This document shows, in pieces, positions 5,617 to 6,512 of a DNA stretch of 6,512 nt. Position 1 is the first letter of the stretch, and the number at the start of each line of letters is the position of its first letter. The DNA is from Actinomycetes bacterium. GTDB taxonomy: Bacteria > Actinomycetota > Acidimicrobiia > Acidimicrobiales > JAJYPT01. The notes beneath the pieces are model-generated. The model did no database searches. It was not told the DNA's origin and was given only the letters and a program-made list of their open reading frames with translations. The DNA lies in assembly GCA_021795135.1 (NCBI GenBank), contig JAJYPT010000101.1:1-6512 (forward strand), in the 5' to 3' direction. A program made the translations under genes and the position numbers.

Positions 5617-5970
5617 ATGCCTGGTTTATCGGATTTTTTAGACAGTATGTATCAAGATCCTAATAACGTAAAAACAGTTTCTAACAATATCGCAAAAGAA
5701 AAAGAGTATTCAACTGTAGATAATTTAGAATCAGAATCAGAGAAATCTCCAATTGAAGAGGATTCAGACGATTCAGAATCGTTATTTTTGAAAAAATATA
5801 TTGATAGTCCAACTACTAAAGAACTTTTTATAGAGGAGAACTTAGTGGCTTGGAAAAGAAATGATGATAATTTTTTTGCTTCAAAATCTCATAGCTCAAA
5901 TTTGAAGATATTAGATAAATTAAAAAATATTCATCTAATATCAAAAAGATATTCTAGAGTTAAAAATTAA
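5617..5970 (+). CDS. Small acidic hypothetical protein
   Basis: I do not recognise this 117-residue protein. Residues 28-56 are rich in Glu, Asp and Ser (for example ESESEKSPIEEDSDDSES) and look disordered. The last 40 residues are basic, with LKILDKLKNIHLISKRYSRVKN at the end, which could form an amphipathic helix. The segment SPTTKELFIEENLVAW (64-79) between them looks the most ordered. There is no signal peptide or membrane helix. The gene starts 40 bp after the DUF2342 gene and could be co-transcribed with it. It overlaps the next gene, on the opposite strand, by 11 bp. The split of charge suggests a binding protein, but that is speculation. Length and an uninterrupted frame support a real gene; composition alone would not. 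Confidence 0.6.
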   Translation: MPGLSDFLDSMYQDPNNVKTVSNNIAKEKEYSTVDNLESESEKSPIEEDSDDSESLFLKKYIDSPTTKELFIEENLVAWKRNDDNFFASKSHSSNLKILDKLKNIHLISKRYSRVKN

Positions 5971-6232
5971 GGGAATCTTCTTCAAATCCCAAATCCCACT
6001 CTAATAAAAGACCTTCTCTTTCTGCATCTCTTACAATTCTTTCCCTATTTCTTCTAAATTGAGGATCATGGGGTGGTAATAATAAAAGACGAGCTAGAAC
6101 CCTTTGACGAAAATCTTCCACAACTGCTTGATCACCTAAATCAGAATGGACATCCCAATGAGGAGCGACGGGACCAAGATAGACTATCTTTATATGCCCT
6201 CGAGCTCTATTGTTTGATTCAGTTGCACTCAT
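5960..6232 (-). CDS. Small conserved-looking protein of unknown function
   Basis: A 90-residue protein from the ATG at 6232; an in-frame TAA only 9 nt upstream fixes the start at or after this codon. A weak Shine-Dalgarno (GAAGG, on the minus strand) lies 11 nt away. After a short polar start the protein has a strand-like RGHIKIVYLGPVAPHWDV (11-28), then a helical stretch DQAVVEDFRQRVLARLLLL (34-52). Next come the motif PPHDPQFRRNRERIVRDAER (53-72) and GLLLEWDLG (74-82). The density of Trp, Arg, His and Pro, against an AT-rich background that favours Lys, Asn and Ile, points to strong selection on the protein. It resembles conserved small actinobacterial hypotheticals as I remember them, but I cannot name a family. 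It is cytoplasmic by sequence. It converges on the small acidic protein gene with an 11-bp overlap. Confidence 0.8.
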   Translation of the reverse strand: MSATESNNRARGHIKIVYLGPVAPHWDVHSDLGDQAVVEDFRQRVLARLLLLPPHDPQFRRNRERIVRDAEREGLLLEWDLGFEEDSLNF

Positions 6233-6426
6233 TGTTGTTTATACCTTCTTTTTTATGGAGCTAATGACCAAATAATCAAATACGACAAAGATATTTAAGC
6301 TGTTATAAGACAGTTGGAATATTTGTATCTTTAAAAATTTTGTTACTTTTTTACTTAAATAGGTATTCCCTAAATTATCTAACTGTTTATTAAAAATCTT
6401 GTTCAAGTTTTATTAACCTAGCTTAG
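6233..6426. other. AT-rich intergenic region upstream of the 90-residue protein gene
   Basis: No coding frame of substance is seen here on either strand. It should hold the promoter of the minus-strand gene starting at 6232; I see only weak candidates. It also contains nested inverted arms, AAAGATA (6287-6293) with TATCTTT (6326-6332), around CTGT and ACAG (6301-6313 area). These could fold as a weak stem but may be chance in such AT-rich DNA. Confidence 0.4.
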
Positions 6427-6512
6427 CTATTTTAAAGCTCTCCTGCTTGGCAAAGTTATTACATCGTAATAGTCATAGCTTCTTGAATGAATTTTAGGCA
6501 ATAAAGAAAAAA
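6427..6512 (-). CDS. Probable C-terminal end of a gene entering from the right
   Basis: On the minus strand one frame is open from the window edge to a TAG at 6429-6427, giving 27 residues that end YDYYDVITLPSRRALK. The peptide looks coding: it is balanced in composition and has several G- or C-containing codons, unlike the adjoining intergenic DNA. I do not recognise the family. The open stretch is short enough to arise by chance, so this is a tentative call. Confidence 0.4.
   Translation of the reverse strand, partial: FSLLPKIHSRSYDYYDVITLPSRRALK

Noticed and set aside
6073..6264. Open frame on the plus strand (63 codons)
   Set aside because: Antisense to the conserved-looking 90-residue protein, with no recognisable features of its own.
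6287..6332. Nested stem that might be a small structured RNA
   Set aside because: Arms of 7 and 4 bp, almost all A/T, with no conserved core or flanking gene that would suggest a riboswitch; kept only as a note in the intergenic entry.
1..6512. Mobile element, phage, CRISPR, tRNA or toxin-antitoxin content
   Set aside because: No transposase, integrase, terminal repeats, regular direct repeats, cloverleaf or small toxin-like gene pair was found.

Overview
The window is AT-rich (by eye well under 40% GC) and gene-dense. It carries a gene set typical of actinobacteria: a YlbL-type PDZ/Lon-like protease, a DUF2342 'zinc-dependent metalloprotease' family protein, an actinobacterial-style membrane-anchored HtrA-like protein with an N-terminal W-x-HPSELP motif, MoaE and MreB. 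In mycobacteria the YlbL and DUF2342 genes are next-door neighbours, so finding both here supports an actinobacterium. The low GC together with mreB suggests a low-GC, streamlined Acidimicrobiia-like lineage. This placement is inference from gene content and composition, not a search result.

Layout, left to right. 1-823 (-): N-terminal 274 residues of a YlbL-like PDZ/Lon-type serine protease, cut by the window edge. 824-907: divergent promoter region holding a striking 33-bp dyad. 908-1501 (+): HEAT-repeat protein. 1498-2526 (-): MreB, overlapping the HEAT gene tail-to-tail by 4 bp; its true start appears to be a CTG codon with a good Shine-Dalgarno. 2639-3109 (-): MoaE. 3110-3181: second divergent promoter region, with a 17-bp dyad. 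3182-4300 (+): HtrA/S1C-like membrane protein with a PDZ domain that has lost all three catalytic-triad residues. 4377-5576 (+): DUF2342 family protein whose HEXXH motif reads NEXXH. 5617-5970 (+): small acidic orphan protein preceded by a third dyad. 5960-6232 (-): small, conserved-looking protein of unknown function, overlapping the previous gene tail-to-tail by 11 bp. 6427-6512 (-): probable C-terminal end of another gene running in from the right.

The common thread is the cell envelope and its proteolysis: one Lon-like protease that keeps its visible catalytic Ser, two protease-family proteins that look catalytically dead, and the MreB cytoskeleton. MoaE (molybdopterin synthase large subunit) stands alone, with no other molybdenum cofactor gene in view. 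The most interesting points are the two pseudo-enzymes, the CTG start of mreB, and perfect inverted repeats placed just before start codons that lack a Shine-Dalgarno. I see no tRNA, rRNA, CRISPR array, insertion sequence or phage gene. Nothing here is clearly a new multi-gene system; the candidates for novelty are listed as separate findings.
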